Source: Brenneria sp. hezel4-2-4 (GTDB lineage: Bacteria > Pseudomonadota > Gammaproteobacteria > Enterobacterales > Enterobacteriaceae). From it: a DNA stretch of 64,000 nucleotides. A program made the position numbers and the translations under genes. Positions 9,144-19,500 of the stretch are shown one piece after another (within the stretch, counting starts at the first letter, position 1; each line of letters begins with the position of its first letter). Below the pieces are notes generated by a model. That model made no database searches and had not been told where the DNA came from. It saw only the letters and a program-made list of their open reading frames with translations. The stretch is from positions 29,245 through 93,244 of the forward strand of contig NZ_JABJXS010000012.1 in assembly GCF_013155275.1 (NCBI RefSeq). The letters run 5' to 3'.

Positions 9144-10370
9144 CTATACGCTCATTAAGGTATTCAGTTGCAGAATGGGCTGTAATATCGCCAGCACAAT
9201 GAACAGGACAATCGCCGCCATGCCCACCACCAGCAGCGGCTCAAACAGCCCCAGCGCCAGCGTCATCTGCCCGCTGAATTCGCGCTCCTGATTGTCGGCG
9301 GCCCGCTCCAGCATGTCGCCCAGTTCACCGCTGCGTTCGCCGCTGGCGATCATGTGCCGCATCATGGCGGGAAACAGCGCCGTCTGTTCCAGCGCCTTGT
9401 GCAGACTGACGCCCTCACGCACCGCATCCGCCGCCTGCGCCAGCCGCTGACGGGCATAGTCGTTGCTCATCACATCGCCGCTGATGCGCATTGCCTGCAA
9501 CAGCGGCACCGCGCTGGCGTTCAGGATGCTCAACGTGCGGGCGTAACGGGCGGTGTTCAGCCCGCGGGCAATACGCCCCACCAGCGGCAGATAAAGCAGC
9601 CGCCGATGAAAGCCGATGCGCCGTTCCTCCTTACGCAGCAGCGCCCGCAGGGCGACGATGCCGATAGCCAGCGCCAGCAGCGCCCACGGCCCGCCGCTGC
9701 GCACCGCGTCGCTGATCCCCATCAGTAGCCGGGTGGAGAGCGGCAGTGTCTGTTTCATATGGATAAATTGCTCGACGACCTTCGGCACCACCGCCGACAG
9801 CAAAATGCCGACCACCGCCACGGCGACCACCGTCAGCACGCAGGGATAAATCATCGCCTGTTGGATGCGGCTGCGCAGTTGCTGACGCTGCTCGGTGTAA
9901 TCCGCCAGTCGGTTCAGCACGATATCCAGATGCCCGGATGTTTCACCGGCGGCCACCATTGCGCAGTACAGCCGTTCAAAACTGCCGGGAAAACATTTCA
10001 TGGCATCCGCCAGCGAATAGCCTTCCATGACTTTGCCGCGAATTGCCGCCATCAGGTGGCTTAAATGCGGCTTTTCACTCTGCTTCGCCACCGCGTCCAG
10101 CGCCTCTTCCAGCGGCAGCGCCGCCGCCACCAGCGTCGCCAGTTGCCGGGTCAATAACGCCAGATCGGCGGTGCCGATGCGCTGCCTGCGTCTGAGGGAA
10201 AATGCCGGCGAACCGGACGGGGAGCGGTCGCCCAGACGCTCATTAACCGCCAGCGGCATCAGGCCGCGCTCCCGCAGCAGTTGACGGGCCTGCCTGGCGG
10301 AATCCGCCTCCTGACTGCCCCGACATTTCTTCCCCTGGGCATCCAGCGCCCGGTAGTGATACAGCGCCAT
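9144..10370 (-). CDS. outF: type II secretion inner-membrane platform protein GspF/OutF
   Basis: A 408-residue polytopic inner-membrane protein at the centre of the assembly platform. It has two repeated cytoplasmic helical domains ([19 protein letters not shown] and [22 protein letters not shown], each with the family P-L motif). Its membrane helices include [26 protein letters not shown] and [29 protein letters not shown]. The start is one base after the outE stop. Length and order of segments are standard. Confidence 0.96.
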   Translation of the reverse strand: MALYHYRALDAQGKKCRGSQEADSARQARQLLRERGLMPLAVNERLGDRSPSGSPAFSLRRRQRIGTADLALLTRQLATLVAAALPLEEALDAVAKQSEKPHLSHLMAAIRGKVMEGYSLADAMKCFPGSFERLYCAMVAAGETSGHLDIVLNRLADYTEQRQQLRSRIQQAMIYPCVLTVVAVAVVGILLSAVVPKVVEQFIHMKQTLPLSTRLLMGISDAVRSGGPWALLALAIGIVALRALLRKEERRIGFHRRLLYLPLVGRIARGLNTARYARTLSILNASAVPLLQAMRISGDVMSNDYARQRLAQAADAVREGVSLHKALEQTALFPAMMRHMIASGERSGELGDMLERAADNQEREFSGQMTLALGLFEPLLVVGMAAIVLFIVLAILQPILQLNTLMSV

Positions 10371-10371
10371 A

Positions 10372-11868
10372 TCATTCCTCTTTGGTTACGCGGATCACCT
10401 CTTCCCAGGTGGTCAGTCCGGCCAGCACTTTTTCCCGGCCATCCTGCCGGATGGAGGTTCTGTCCGCGCCCAGCATCCGCGCAATCGCCACCTCGCCTTC
10501 GCCGCGGTGAATGGCCGTTCTTACCCGGTCATCGATCGGCAGCAATTCATGAATGCCGATACGGCCCCGATAACCGGTGAAATTGCAGCGCGTACAGCCG
10601 ACGGGCTGGTAGAGACGGATGTCGCTCGACACCCTCATTTGCCGCGCCTGTTCGGCGGCGATCGGTTGCTGTCGACGGCAGTCGGGACACAGCGTACGCA
10701 CCAGGCGCTGCGCCAGTACCGCCAGCAGCGACGTTGACAGCAGAAAAGGCTCCACGCCCATATCCTGCAAACGGGAAAGCGCCCCCAGCGCGCTGTTGGT
10801 ATGCAGCGTCGACAGCACCAGATGACCGGTCAGCGAGGCCTGAACCGCAATCTGCGCGGTCTCTCTGTCGCGAATCTCCCCCACCAGCACCACATCCGGA
10901 TCCTGACGCAGAATGGCGCGTAGCCCGCGGGCAAAGGTCATGTCGACTTTGGCGTTGACCTGCGTTTGCCCGATGCCTTCCAGTTCATATTCTATGGGAT
11001 CCTCCACCGTCATGATGTTGCGTTCCGAGGCATTCAACCGGCTGAGCGCCGCGTAAAGCGTGGTGCTTTTCCCTGAACCGGTCGGCCCGGTCACCAGAAT
11101 AATGCCGTTAGGCCGGTGAATCAGCGTCTCCAGCCGCTGCTGATGCGTCGGCGACATGCCCAGCGCGGCCAGATCGAGCTGTACGCTGTTTTTATCCAGC
11201 AGACGCAACACCACGCGTTCGCCATAGCTGGACGGCAAGGTGGAGACGCGTACATCGATAGCCCTCCCGCCGATGCGCAACGCCATGCGGCCATCCTGCG
11301 GGATACGTTTTTCCGCAATATCCAGTTTCGCCATCACCTTGATGCGCGACACCAGCAGCGACGCCAGTTTGCGTTGCGGACGCAAAATTTCCCGCAACAC
11401 CCCATCGACGCGAAAGCGGATTTGTAAGTAACGCTCATAGGTTTCGATATGGATATCGGACGCTTTGTCTTTGATGGCTTCGGTCAGCATGGCGTTGATA
11501 AGACGGATGATGGGCGCGTCGTCGTCGGTATCCAGCAGATCGTCGCTGTCCGGCAGCTCTTCCGCCAGCGTATAAAAATCCATTTCATTACCGATATCCT
11601 CCATCAGGCGCCTGGCCTCTTCAGAGTCACGCTGATAGCTCACCACCAGCCGCCGTTCAAACTCCTCGGCGCTCACCCGAACAATGCTGAGCGGACAGCC
11701 CGCCACCCGTCTGGCTTCCAGCAGCGCGCAAGCCGACGTCTCCGCCACGCAGACAGCCTGACGGCTCTCATGCTCCGCGCCTTGCAGCAACAGGATTTTC
11801 TGCGCCCGCGCATAGGCGAAAGGCAAGATTGGACGCCCATCCGTCATGTCGGGCGCAACCTCGCTCAC
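10372..11868 (-). CDS. outE: type II secretion ATPase GspE/OutE
   Basis: Hexameric cytoplasmic ATPase that powers pseudopilus assembly. The 498-residue protein has the N1E/N2E OutL-binding region, then Walker [12 protein letters not shown], an Asp box ([19 protein letters not shown]), Walker [17 protein letters not shown] and a His box ([16 protein letters not shown]). The tetracysteine zinc motif is present as CPDC followed by CTRC. All catalytic elements are intact. It overlaps outD by four bases. Confidence 0.97.
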   Translation of the reverse strand: MSEVAPDMTDGRPILPFAYARAQKILLLQGAEHESRQAVCVAETSACALLEARRVAGCPLSIVRVSAEEFERRLVVSYQRDSEEARRLMEDIGNEMDFYTLAEELPDSDDLLDTDDDAPIIRLINAMLTEAIKDKASDIHIETYERYLQIRFRVDGVLREILRPQRKLASLLVSRIKVMAKLDIAEKRIPQDGRMALRIGGRAIDVRVSTLPSSYGERVVLRLLDKNSVQLDLAALGMSPTHQQRLETLIHRPNGIILVTGPTGSGKSTTLYAALSRLNASERNIMTVEDPIEYELEGIGQTQVNAKVDMTFARGLRAILRQDPDVVLVGEIRDRETAQIAVQASLTGHLVLSTLHTNSALGALSRLQDMGVEPFLLSTSLLAVLAQRLVRTLCPDCRRQQPIAAEQARQMRVSSDIRLYQPVGCTRCNFTGYRGRIGIHELLPIDDRVRTAIHRGEGEVAIARMLGADRTSIRQDGREKVLAGLTTWEEVIRVTKEE

Positions 11869-13841
11869 TGCTGCCCCGCGGGATAAAACGTCAGGATCGC
11901 CGAATTCACCTGACGAAAAGTGTAATCATTGCCGCCCGCCGGCAAACGCAGTATCTCGTCGGTCAGCGTGCCTTCACCGTGGGTGACATCGCGCTGCCGC
12001 TCCTGCTCCTGACTGAACGCCCGGTATTTCTCCGAAGAGGCACTCTGATACTGACTGCGATCGCGAATAATCGAGGGACGGATAAACAACATCAGATTGC
12101 GCTTTGCCACATGACGGCTATTGGAGCGAAACAGATGCCCCAGCAACGGGATATCGCCGAGCAGCGGCACTTTGTCCGCGGTTTCGCGGGTGCTCTTATC
12201 CAGTAATCCGCCGACAACCACGGTTTCGCCGCTGCTGACCAACACCGCGTTATTTACCGTGCGGGTGTTAAAGGTAACGCCCAGATCCGAACTGCTGTTG
12301 GAGGCCGAATCCGCCACGCTGGAAACCTCCTGTTCGATTTCCAGCAAGACCGATTCCCCTTCGTTAATCTGCGGTTTAACCTTCAGCTTGATGCCCACGG
12401 TTTTACGCTCGACGGTATTGAAAACATTATCGCCCGACGTAGTCTGCGAGCCGGACAAAACCGGAACCTCCTGACCGACGTTGAATGTCGCTTCCATATT
12501 GTCCAGCGTGACGATACTGGGCGTCGCCAGAATATCGTTCTTAGTGTTGCTGGACAGCGCGGTCAGCAGCATCGCCCAGTTTCCCTGATAAAATCCGGCG
12601 GTGATGCCGTTAAAACTGTTAAGCGCGCTCGCCACTGTGCTGTTGATCGTGCCGTCCTGCCGGTATCGATCGGCGCCCGCCACCATCACGGACGTGGGTA
12701 GGCCGGTATTGGTAAACTGGGTCATTCCGGCGTGCTTGTTGCCCCACTGAATGCCCAGATTCAGTCCGTCAGCATCCTGAACCTCGGCAATAACCGCTTC
12801 CACCAGCACCTGTGGGCGCCGAATATCCAGTTGGGTAATCACCTGCTCCAGATCGCGCATCACATCCGGCGCGGCATTGACGATCAGCGCGTTGGTCTGC
12901 GCATGCGCCTTGATGGAAATATCCTTACTCAACGCCGGCAGCGCATTCTGCTGTTCGCTCTTGATGCTGTCGCCGACGCCGGTGAGCACCTCTACCAGGT
13001 CGGTGGCTTTGGCATACTTGAGGTAAATAACTTTGGTATTTCCCTGTACCGCCTGTTGTCGGTCAAGCTGCCTGATCATATCGATCACCTGCTGTCGCGA
13101 ATTCGACTCACCGCGCACCAACACCGAGTTGGTGCGCTCATCCGCCACCACGTTTGCCGACATCACGCCCGCCATGGCCGACTTCTCATCCGTCTTATTC
13201 AACTCCGTCACCATCTTCACCACTTCCGGCGCGGATGCGTAAGCAAGGGGGATCGTCGTCACATGGCGATCGCCGGTCTGGTCGACACGTTCGACGATAG
13301 ACATCAGGCGCTTTATCACCGCGGCGCGTCCGGTCATCAACAGCACGTTGGACGGCTCGTAATGCACGACGCTCCCGGCCCCGGCGTTATCATTCAACTG
13401 ACTCAGCAACGGCGCCAGATCGCGGGCGGCAACATTATTGACCGGCACAACGCGCGTAACCACCTCATCCCCGATACCCGGTCGATCGTCGCTGGCCAGC
13501 GGCATAGAGGTATTTTTCGCCTCCTTCGAACGGATGATTTTTAATACGTTGTTGTCCGTCGGCACCACGGTAAAACCATAGACATCCAGTACGCTGAGGA
13601 AGAACTGGTAATATTGCTCCTCATTCATCGTGTCATAGCTGCGCACCGTGATAGTGCCGCTTACCGAGGGATCGATAATCACGGTTTTATTCAGATTCTT
13701 GCTGACGGTATTAATAAATTCCTGAATATCCGTCCCTTTAAAACTGGCGGAGAATTCAGCGCCCCATCCCAATGAGGATGCCATCAGCAGCATGCTGAAC
13801 CCCAGCCGCCGCCAGCCTTTCCGTCGTCCTTTGCTAACCAC
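11865..13841 (-). CDS. outD: type II secretion outer-membrane secretin GspD/OutD
   Basis: Forms the multimeric outer-membrane channel. The 658-residue precursor has a signal peptide (basic start, then [16 protein letters not shown]), the N0-N3 periplasmic domains ([21 protein letters not shown] onward), the secretin core with [10 protein letters not shown] and [16 protein letters not shown], and a C-terminal S-domain of about 60 residues. The S-domain is the binding site for the pilotin in Out systems, and a pilotin-like lipoprotein gene lies nearby. The gene starts directly after the outC stop with no spacing. Confidence 0.97.
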   Translation of the reverse strand: MVSKGRRKGWRRLGFSMLLMASSLGWGAEFSASFKGTDIQEFINTVSKNLNKTVIIDPSVSGTITVRSYDTMNEEQYYQFFLSVLDVYGFTVVPTDNNVLKIIRSKEAKNTSMPLASDDRPGIGDEVVTRVVPVNNVAARDLAPLLSQLNDNAGAGSVVHYEPSNVLLMTGRAAVIKRLMSIVERVDQTGDRHVTTIPLAYASAPEVVKMVTELNKTDEKSAMAGVMSANVVADERTNSVLVRGESNSRQQVIDMIRQLDRQQAVQGNTKVIYLKYAKATDLVEVLTGVGDSIKSEQQNALPALSKDISIKAHAQTNALIVNAAPDVMRDLEQVITQLDIRRPQVLVEAVIAEVQDADGLNLGIQWGNKHAGMTQFTNTGLPTSVMVAGADRYRQDGTINSTVASALNSFNGITAGFYQGNWAMLLTALSSNTKNDILATPSIVTLDNMEATFNVGQEVPVLSGSQTTSGDNVFNTVERKTVGIKLKVKPQINEGESVLLEIEQEVSSVADSASNSSSDLGVTFNTRTVNNAVLVSSGETVVVGGLLDKSTRETADKVPLLGDIPLLGHLFRSNSRHVAKRNLMLFIRPSIIRDRSQYQSASSEKYRAFSQEQERQRDVTHGEGTLTDEILRLPAGGNDYTFRQVNSAILTFYPAGQQ

Positions 13842-14669
13842 TTAATTCTCCCCGTCCATTTGCAGAAAAATATCCTGTCGTTCTCCGTTACGTTCGACAG
13901 TCAAACTAAAGGCGCTCAGTTCAGGCAGTTGAATCATCGCCTGCCGAGCCTGCTCCGCATCGCGTAAATCCAGGTTGTTCAACATCACCGCGAGATCGTT
14001 ATCCTGCAAGCCCGCGCGGTAAAACGGCCCGCTGTCTCTGCCCGGATTGAGCCGATAACCCGCCAGCATGCCGTTGGCCGTCACCGGTGAAGCGGTAAGG
14101 TAATCCGTCGCCAATAAAGGCGGTTTATTTTCCGATGGGTCATCAGACGTTGCCCGGACGGGCTGTGTCTCATCCGTCGCCACATCCTGATATAAACTCA
14201 GCGCTTCATAGCGCCCCTGATTCTCAATCACAATGCGATCGGCCAGAATCGTCACAATGCTGGCCTCAGTGCCGGGAATGCTATCGCCTACGCCGAGACT
14301 GTACTGCTGGCTGTCTTTGGCGATAATGGCGATGGACTGCGTGACATCGTCACTGAGCAGAATACCGGTCAGGCTGAGCGTTAATGAGGTCAGGGGAATA
14401 TCCGCCGCCGAAAGCGGTATCGCGGCGGCGTGGGTTTCAGGGGGACGGCCAAACAGCGTAAAACCGCTGGAGATAACCGGTTTTTCTTCGGCCTGAACGG
14501 CCGTTATGGTTATGCCGGGGGCAGGCATGTCCTCGGTCTGCCGTATGCGCCAGACCAATACAGCCAGTTGCTGGCAGATCAACAGCAGGAATAAACCAAA
14601 CAGAGCGCGCCGGATAAGCGCGGGCGATAAAATTTGACAGGCCAAAGCCCCTATTCGTGCACGTGGCAT
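13842..14669 (-). CDS. outC: type II secretion inner-membrane protein GspC/OutC
   Basis: A 275-residue bitopic protein joining the platform to the secretin and contributing to substrate choice. A short cytoplasmic start is followed by one membrane helix (LFGLFLLLICQQLAVLVWRI). The HR domain (LTSLTLSLTGILLSDDVTQSIAIIAKDSQQYSLGVGDSI) binds OutD. A C-terminal PDZ-like domain (AGYRLNPGRDSGPFYRAGLQDNDLAVMLNNLDL) is present, as in Dickeya OutC rather than the coiled-coil versions of other genera. It is the first gene of the operon, so the promoter should lie in 14670-14973. Confidence 0.94.
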   Translation of the reverse strand: MPRARIGALACQILSPALIRRALFGLFLLLICQQLAVLVWRIRQTEDMPAPGITITAVQAEEKPVISSGFTLFGRPPETHAAAIPLSAADIPLTSLTLSLTGILLSDDVTQSIAIIAKDSQQYSLGVGDSIPGTEASIVTILADRIVIENQGRYEALSLYQDVATDETQPVRATSDDPSENKPPLLATDYLTASPVTANGMLAGYRLNPGRDSGPFYRAGLQDNDLAVMLNNLDLRDAEQARQAMIQLPELSAFSLTVERNGERQDIFLQMDGEN

Positions 14670-14973
14670 AGTTAATCGTCCGTAATCACCTCAAGCCTGA
14701 GACCGAGATGAATGCCTAATTCCATTTTCCATTGCGGTTTTACGGGGGTGATTTCATCAACGACTCGACATCAGCGCCCTACCACTGCTCATTAGCAAAT
14801 CTTTAATCTTATGATTTAAATCATGCCTAAAAAATCAGGATGCCGAAATACCATTTAATGCGGTATGTTTAAAGTTAATAGCAACACAATGAAAATTAAT
14901 GGATATTAACAATATTACTTGACGTTGATTTATAACAAGACCTATCGCCAGGCGCACTGATAAAAATCAATCA
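14670..14973. promoter_or_regulatory. outC upstream region with an inverted repeat
   Basis: AT-rich 304-base gap between outC and the pilotin gene, both on the minus strand. ATACC at 14848-14852 and GGTAT at 14862-14866 form a short dyad with a 9-base spacer inside a wider AT-rich region. Known out operons respond to KdgR and quorum signals, but I do not see a convincing KdgR consensus. The operator identity is open. Confidence 0.4.
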
Positions 14974-15381
14974 TTAGTTATAATTATGTATTGTGACAAT
15001 AAAAGGCGCCAGCGCACGGTTAAATGTTGAGCACTGGGTTTCTTTTGACGTACTGTCTTTCAATAACGCCTGATACAAACTTTCGCTGCGCTGCGACAAC
15101 AGTTGGTCGTTTGGCGCCTCCCACCCTTTTTGTTGAGCAACGGTCAATACCGCGCTATTGATGATGGAATCATCCGGTAAATCACTGCGATTGCATTGGT
15201 ATTTCAGGTATTTAGTCGCCGCCGCCAGCGATGATAACTGATTCAGCCGATCGTTGACCGACGCAGTGCTTTCGTTACCCGTCCCGGTTCCCTGCCGGGC
15301 AGCGTTTCCGGCATGCTGACACCCGGACAGAATGACACAAAGTAGCGTAAAAACAGATAATTTGAATAGCGATAACGACAT
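14974..15381 (-). CDS. outS: probable type II secretion pilotin lipoprotein OutS
   Basis: Small lipoprotein with signal peptide LFKLSVFTLLCVILSGC (lipobox LSGC). The mature part has the pattern of OutS-type pilotins: YLKYQCNRSDLPDDSII, an Ala-rich helix, QKGW, and a C-terminal QCSTFNRALAPF with two Cys that form a disulfide in the family. Pilotins bind the secretin S-domain and carry it to the outer membrane, and this gene sits just upstream of outC with OutD encoded next. The ATG at 15381 fits the signal peptide best, with AGGA upstream; 15393 is an alternative. Assignment is by pattern memory, not search. Confidence 0.75.
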   Translation of the reverse strand: MSLSLFKLSVFTLLCVILSGCQHAGNAARQGTGTGNESTASVNDRLNQLSSLAAATKYLKYQCNRSDLPDDSIINSAVLTVAQQKGWEAPNDQLLSQRSESLYQALLKDSTSKETQCSTFNRALAPFIVTIHNYN

Positions 15382-15528
15382 AGCACAATTCATCCTGGTT
15401 GAAATTAATGGTGTGCATTCTAACAAATGAGAAGTCTCTGTCACTTAACGATATCGGCGAGATGCCGGAAGAAGAGAAATGTGATGCACAACGATACCCC
15501 GGTCGGCGGAGCAGACCGGGGAAAGAAT

Positions 15529-16770
15529 TCAGACTGCGGAGGACTTGCTTACAGAAGATTTCGATGCCGGCAAAATACCATCCGCGCGGAACATCGCCTT
15601 GATACCGCGAACGGCCTGCCGGATACGATCCTGATTTTCAATCAGCGCGAAACGCACGTGGGTATCGCCATAGTCGCCAAACCCGATTCCCGGCGACACA
15701 CACACTTTCGCGTCAGACAGCAAACGTTTGGCGAACTCCAGCGAACCTAAGTGCGCATAGGCTGGCGGAATTTTCGCCCAGACATACATGGAGGCTTTCG
15801 GCTCATCCACCATCCAACCGGCTTCATGCAAACCGCGAACCAGGACATTGCGCCGTTGACGATACTGCTCGGCAATATCCAGCACGCACTGCCGATCGCC
15901 TTCCAGCGCCGCAATCGCCGCCACCTGCAACGGGGTAAATGTCCCATAGTCATGGTAGCTTTTGATACGCGCCAGCGCGTTGACCAGTTCTGGATTCCCC
16001 ACCATAAAACCGATGCGCCAACCCGCCATATTATAGCTTTTCGACAGGGTGAAAAACTCAACGGCAATCTCTTTGGCGCCGGGCACCTGCATAATCGACG
16101 GCGCTTTCCAGCCGTCATAGACGATATCGGCATAGGCCAGGTCGTGAACCACCAGCACGCCGTACTGTTTAGCCAGCGCCACCACCCGCTCGAAGAAATC
16201 CAGCTCGACGCACTGCGCGGTCGGATTGGACGGGAAACCCAGAATCATCATTTTCGGCTTCGGAATACTTTCGCGGATCGCCCGCTCCAGCTCGTTGAAA
16301 AAATCCACGCCTTCCACCAGCGGCACCGAACGCACCTGCGCTCCGGCAATGACCGCGCCATAAATATGAATCGGGTAGCTTGGATTCGGCACCAGTACGG
16401 TATCGCCGTGATCCAGCGTCGCCAGCATCAGATGCGCCAACCCCTCTTTAGAGCCGATGGTGACGATTGCTTCGCTTTCAGGATCGATATCCACCTGATA
16501 ACGATCGGCATACCAGCGAGAAATGGCCCGGCGCAGACGCGGGATCCCTTTGGAGGTCGAATAGCCGTGCGTATCCTCACGTTGCGCCACCGTACATAAT
16601 TTCTCTACGATATGCGGAGGCGTCGGGCCATCAGGATTACCCATACTAAAATCGATAATGTCTTCGCCGCGACGACGGGCGGCCATTTTCAATTCAGAGG
16701 TAATATTGAATACATAAGGGGGAAGACGATCGATGCGCGTAAAACGACGCGGAGAAGTAGAATCAGCCAT
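15529..16770 (-). CDS. alaC: glutamate-pyruvate aminotransferase AlaC
   Basis: PLP-dependent fold-type I aminotransferase that makes L-alanine from pyruvate and glutamate. The 413-residue protein follows enterobacterial AlaC throughout: DFSMGNPDGPTPPHIVEKL, GYSTSKGIPRLRRAISRWY, the SNPTA motif, the catalytic lysine in TLSKSYNMAGWRIGF and the carboxylate-binding Arg in HVRFALIENQDRIRQA. It is monocistronic and divergent from dgcN. The C-terminal tail SKSSVSKSSAV is low in complexity. Confidence 0.95.
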   Translation of the reverse strand: MADSTSPRRFTRIDRLPPYVFNITSELKMAARRRGEDIIDFSMGNPDGPTPPHIVEKLCTVAQREDTHGYSTSKGIPRLRRAISRWYADRYQVDIDPESEAIVTIGSKEGLAHLMLATLDHGDTVLVPNPSYPIHIYGAVIAGAQVRSVPLVEGVDFFNELERAIRESIPKPKMMILGFPSNPTAQCVELDFFERVVALAKQYGVLVVHDLAYADIVYDGWKAPSIMQVPGAKEIAVEFFTLSKSYNMAGWRIGFMVGNPELVNALARIKSYHDYGTFTPLQVAAIAALEGDRQCVLDIAEQYRQRRNVLVRGLHEAGWMVDEPKASMYVWAKIPPAYAHLGSLEFAKRLLSDAKVCVSPGIGFGDYGDTHVRFALIENQDRIRQAVRGIKAMFRADGILPASKSSVSKSSAV

Positions 16771-17479
16771 AACATCCTCAAAGTAACGTGAGCGCCCGGA
16801 CCGTCCGAGCGACGCCTGGCCCGACTGACGAGCCTGTCGTTTAAGCTATCTCAGATTAAGTACTCTGTCGATATGGCATAGCATAAAATTTTTACTGTCC
16901 GTGGGTATCGCTCTGTCTTCATTACCCCGGGCCAGAAGAGACGGACAACCACGTCAATCCCAATAACATGCATTTATTATGACGCACCGATCAATGTCAT
17001 TAATTATTTTAAAAAAACATGGCGATAGTATTAGAAAGATTGATATTAAAAACACATAATCACCAAGGTTTAATTAACAAATTAAAAACAAAAAATAACG
17101 ATGCATTATTTTGGGGCCCCGCAATAAGTCAACTCACCAAAAAGGCGCATCGACGGCAAAAATAAAAAACAAACAAAACATTTAAAATCAAAAAGATAAA
17201 ACAATTTTCCCGACACCTTTATTTTATTTATTTATAAAAAACCGCAACATTGAAAAATAAACGCCAATAACAATATTTAATATTACAAAAAAAGCAAAAT
17301 CTTGAATTTAATTTCAACGAAAATGCAAAAAATCAGAATTTATCACTTAGTAATAGTTGTTATTGACAATTATATAGCTATGGCTATTATCAATTAGCAA
17401 GACCGTGTTTCCGCCCAATAAAGTTTTTATCCAAACGCTTTATTAATCACTTACGCTCTGGTACTTACGAGGATGAATA
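16771..17479. promoter_or_regulatory. long AT-rich divergent intergenic region (alaC / dgcN)
   Basis: About 700 bases, mostly AT-rich with many A-tracts between 17000 and 17340. No coding frame is credible. The dgcN side carries a clear promoter, TTGACA at 17363-17368 and TATTAT at 17385-17390 with a 16-base spacer. This leaves a leader of about 80 bases to the dgcN ATG. The A-tract-rich stretch could be bound by H-NS-like proteins (inference). Confidence 0.55.
17363..17390 (+). promoter_or_regulatory. predicted sigma-70 promoter of dgcN-dgcA-dat
   Basis: Perfect -35 hexamer TTGACA and TATTAT -10 box, 16-base spacing, oriented towards dgcN about 90 bases upstream of its start. Confidence 0.6.
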
Positions 17480-18481
17480 ATGGATATCAGAAAACCTTAT
17501 TTATTATTCCTTGGCGATGCCCACGATCAGTTAGCGGCAAAAGTTGCTATCGGGATTAAGCAGTGGCATCCGGAATATTGTGTTGGCCAATACCGCATGG
17601 AGGGGTGTCACGCCGACTGTAATTTACCCGATATGGACATCAGCGCCGCCCGTGCGGCGGGTGCGCAAACGTTGGTTATCGGTGTCGCCAACCGTGGCGG
17701 GATCATTTCAGAACAATGGATCGCCGTGTTGCGCCAGGCGCTGGAAAGCGGCATGGATCTGGCCGCCGGTCTGCATAACCGTCTGGCTGATGTACCGGAA
17801 CTGCGCGAACTGGCGGCAAAACTTGGTCGTACGCTGTTTGACGTTCGCCACCCGTCGCAAACCTTCCCGGTGGCCAACGGACGCAAACGCGCGGGTAAAC
17901 GCATACTGCCGGTCGGCACTGATTGTTCCTGCGGAAAAATGTACACGGCGCTGGCGATCGAAAAAGAAATCTTATCCCGCGGCGGCAAGGCGACGTTTCG
18001 GGCCACCGGTCAAACCGGGATCCTGATTAGCGGATCCGGCGTAAGTATCGATGCCGTAGTATCTGATTTTATTGCCGGCGCGGTCGAAACCATTGCTCCG
18101 GAAAATGACGAAAATCACTGGGATGTGATTGAAGGCCAGGGGTCATTGTTCCACCCTTCTTTCGCCGGCGTGACCACCGGTATTATTCATGGGGCACAAC
18201 CCGATGCGCTGGTGCTCTGTCACGAGCCTACCCGTAAAACCATGCGTGGCGTCGACTACCCTATCCCCGAACTCGCCGACTGTATGGCCCTGAATTTATC
18301 GGTCGCCCAGCTAACCAATCCTAAAGCCCGTTTCGTCGGGATCTCCATCAATAGCGCATCGCTCAGTGAAGAAGACGCTTTGCGGTTGATGGCTGAGATT
18401 GAGAAAAAATTCGGTCTGCCCGTTGTGGATCCTTTCCGTCAGGGTGTCGGACGCATCGTTGACCAATTGGCAGACTTATGA
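17480..18481 (+). CDS. dgcN: D-glutamate N-acetyltransferase DgcN (DUF1611 family)
   Basis: A 333-residue DUF1611 protein. Members of this family paired with a DgcA epimerase have been shown to acetylate D-glutamate. Visible marks are LLFLGDAHDQLAAKVA, GCHADCNLPDMDISAARAAGA, an atypical P-loop VGTDCSCGKMYTALAIEKE around residue 155, ATGQTGILISGSGVSIDAVVSDF and GQGSLFHPSFAGVTTG. The start follows GAGGATGAATA with good spacing. The stop overlaps the dgcA start by four bases (ATGA), so the two are translationally coupled. Confidence 0.85.
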   Translation: MDIRKPYLLFLGDAHDQLAAKVAIGIKQWHPEYCVGQYRMEGCHADCNLPDMDISAARAAGAQTLVIGVANRGGIISEQWIAVLRQALESGMDLAAGLHNRLADVPELRELAAKLGRTLFDVRHPSQTFPVANGRKRAGKRILPVGTDCSCGKMYTALAIEKEILSRGGKATFRATGQTGILISGSGVSIDAVVSDFIAGAVETIAPENDENHWDVIEGQGSLFHPSFAGVTTGIIHGAQPDALVLCHEPTRKTMRGVDYPIPELADCMALNLSVAQLTNPKARFVGISINSASLSEEDALRLMAEIEKKFGLPVVDPFRQGVGRIVDQLADL

Positions 18482-19458
18482 CCGAGTTAGAACTGTTCCA
18501 TGAAAGCTGGCCGCTACAGGATACCTTTACTATTTCACGCGGTAGTAAAAGCCAGGCGGATGTGGTGGTGGTCGCGCTCCACGCCGGCAACGTAACCGGC
18601 TATGGCGAATGTGTTCCTTATGCCCGTTATGGCGAATCCATCGAGAGCGTAATGGCGCAGATCGCCGCACTGCGCGACGATATCCGCCAGGGGCTGGATC
18701 GCCAGCAGCTGCAAACCCGGTTGCCGGCGGGCGCGGCGCGGAATGCAATCGACTGCGCCTTTTGGGATTTGGAATGCAAGCAGCAAAACCAACGCATCTG
18801 GCAGCGCCTGAATTTGCCGGTTCCGGGCATATTGGAAACGGCGTATACCTTATCACTGGACACGCCGGAGCGGATGCGGCAGGCGGCGCAGCAAAACGCC
18901 AGCCGTCCGCTGCTCAAGCTGAAACTGGCCGACAAAGACGATCTGGCCCGGGTCGCCGCGGTACGCAACGGCGCACCGTCGGCGCGCTTAATCGTGGACG
19001 CCAATGAAGGCTGGGATGCCGAACTTTATCTGAAACTGGTGCCGGAACTGGCTGCTTTGGGCGTCACGATGATCGAACAGCCGCTTCCCGCCGGGAAAGA
19101 CCGCATACTGGCTGAACTACCGCATCCGATCCCCCTTTGCGCCGATGAATCCTGTCATGACAGCCATTCACTGACGGCGATCGCCGGGTGTTATGACATG
19201 ATAAACATCAAGCTGGACAAAACCGGGGGGCTGACCGAGGCGCTGCGACTGCGCGACTGCGCGCTGGACCAGGGTATGCAGATTATGGTTGGCTGTATGG
19301 TAAGCACCTCATTGTCAATGGCCCCGGCCTTTATGCTGGCTCAGGGAGCACAGGTTGTCGATCTGGACGGCCCTCTGTTATTACAGCGTGACCGAACTAA
19401 CGGGCTGCGTTATGACGGTAGTGAAATACACCCATCAGAAGCGGCACTGTGGGGATAA
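18478..19458 (+). CDS. dgcA: N-acetyl-D-glutamate racemase DgcA (enolase superfamily)
   Basis: A 326-residue enolase-superfamily protein with the dipeptide-epimerase layout: KxK in LLKLKLADKDD, metal ligands in VDANEGWD, IEQPLP and ADESCHD, and the second catalytic lysine in NIKLDKTGG. By sequence alone it could be an L-Ala-D/L-Glu epimerase. The coupling to dgcN makes N-acetyl-D-glutamate to N-acetyl-L-glutamate racemisation the better reading. The product would enter arginine biosynthesis or be deacetylated. Confidence 0.85.
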   Translation: MTELELFHESWPLQDTFTISRGSKSQADVVVVALHAGNVTGYGECVPYARYGESIESVMAQIAALRDDIRQGLDRQQLQTRLPAGAARNAIDCAFWDLECKQQNQRIWQRLNLPVPGILETAYTLSLDTPERMRQAAQQNASRPLLKLKLADKDDLARVAAVRNGAPSARLIVDANEGWDAELYLKLVPELAALGVTMIEQPLPAGKDRILAELPHPIPLCADESCHDSHSLTAIAGCYDMINIKLDKTGGLTEALRLRDCALDQGMQIMVGCMVSTSLSMAPAFMLAQGAQVVDLDGPLLLQRDRTNGLRYDGSEIHPSEAALWG

Positions 19459-19500
19459 AATGCGTTAAGCTGCATTGAACGACTATTAAGGAGTGTTGTG

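Noticed and set aside
14848..14866. Dyad ATACC...GGTAT upstream of outC as a KdgR box
   Set aside because: It does not match the remembered KdgR consensus closely enough to name the regulator; recorded only as an unassigned dyad.
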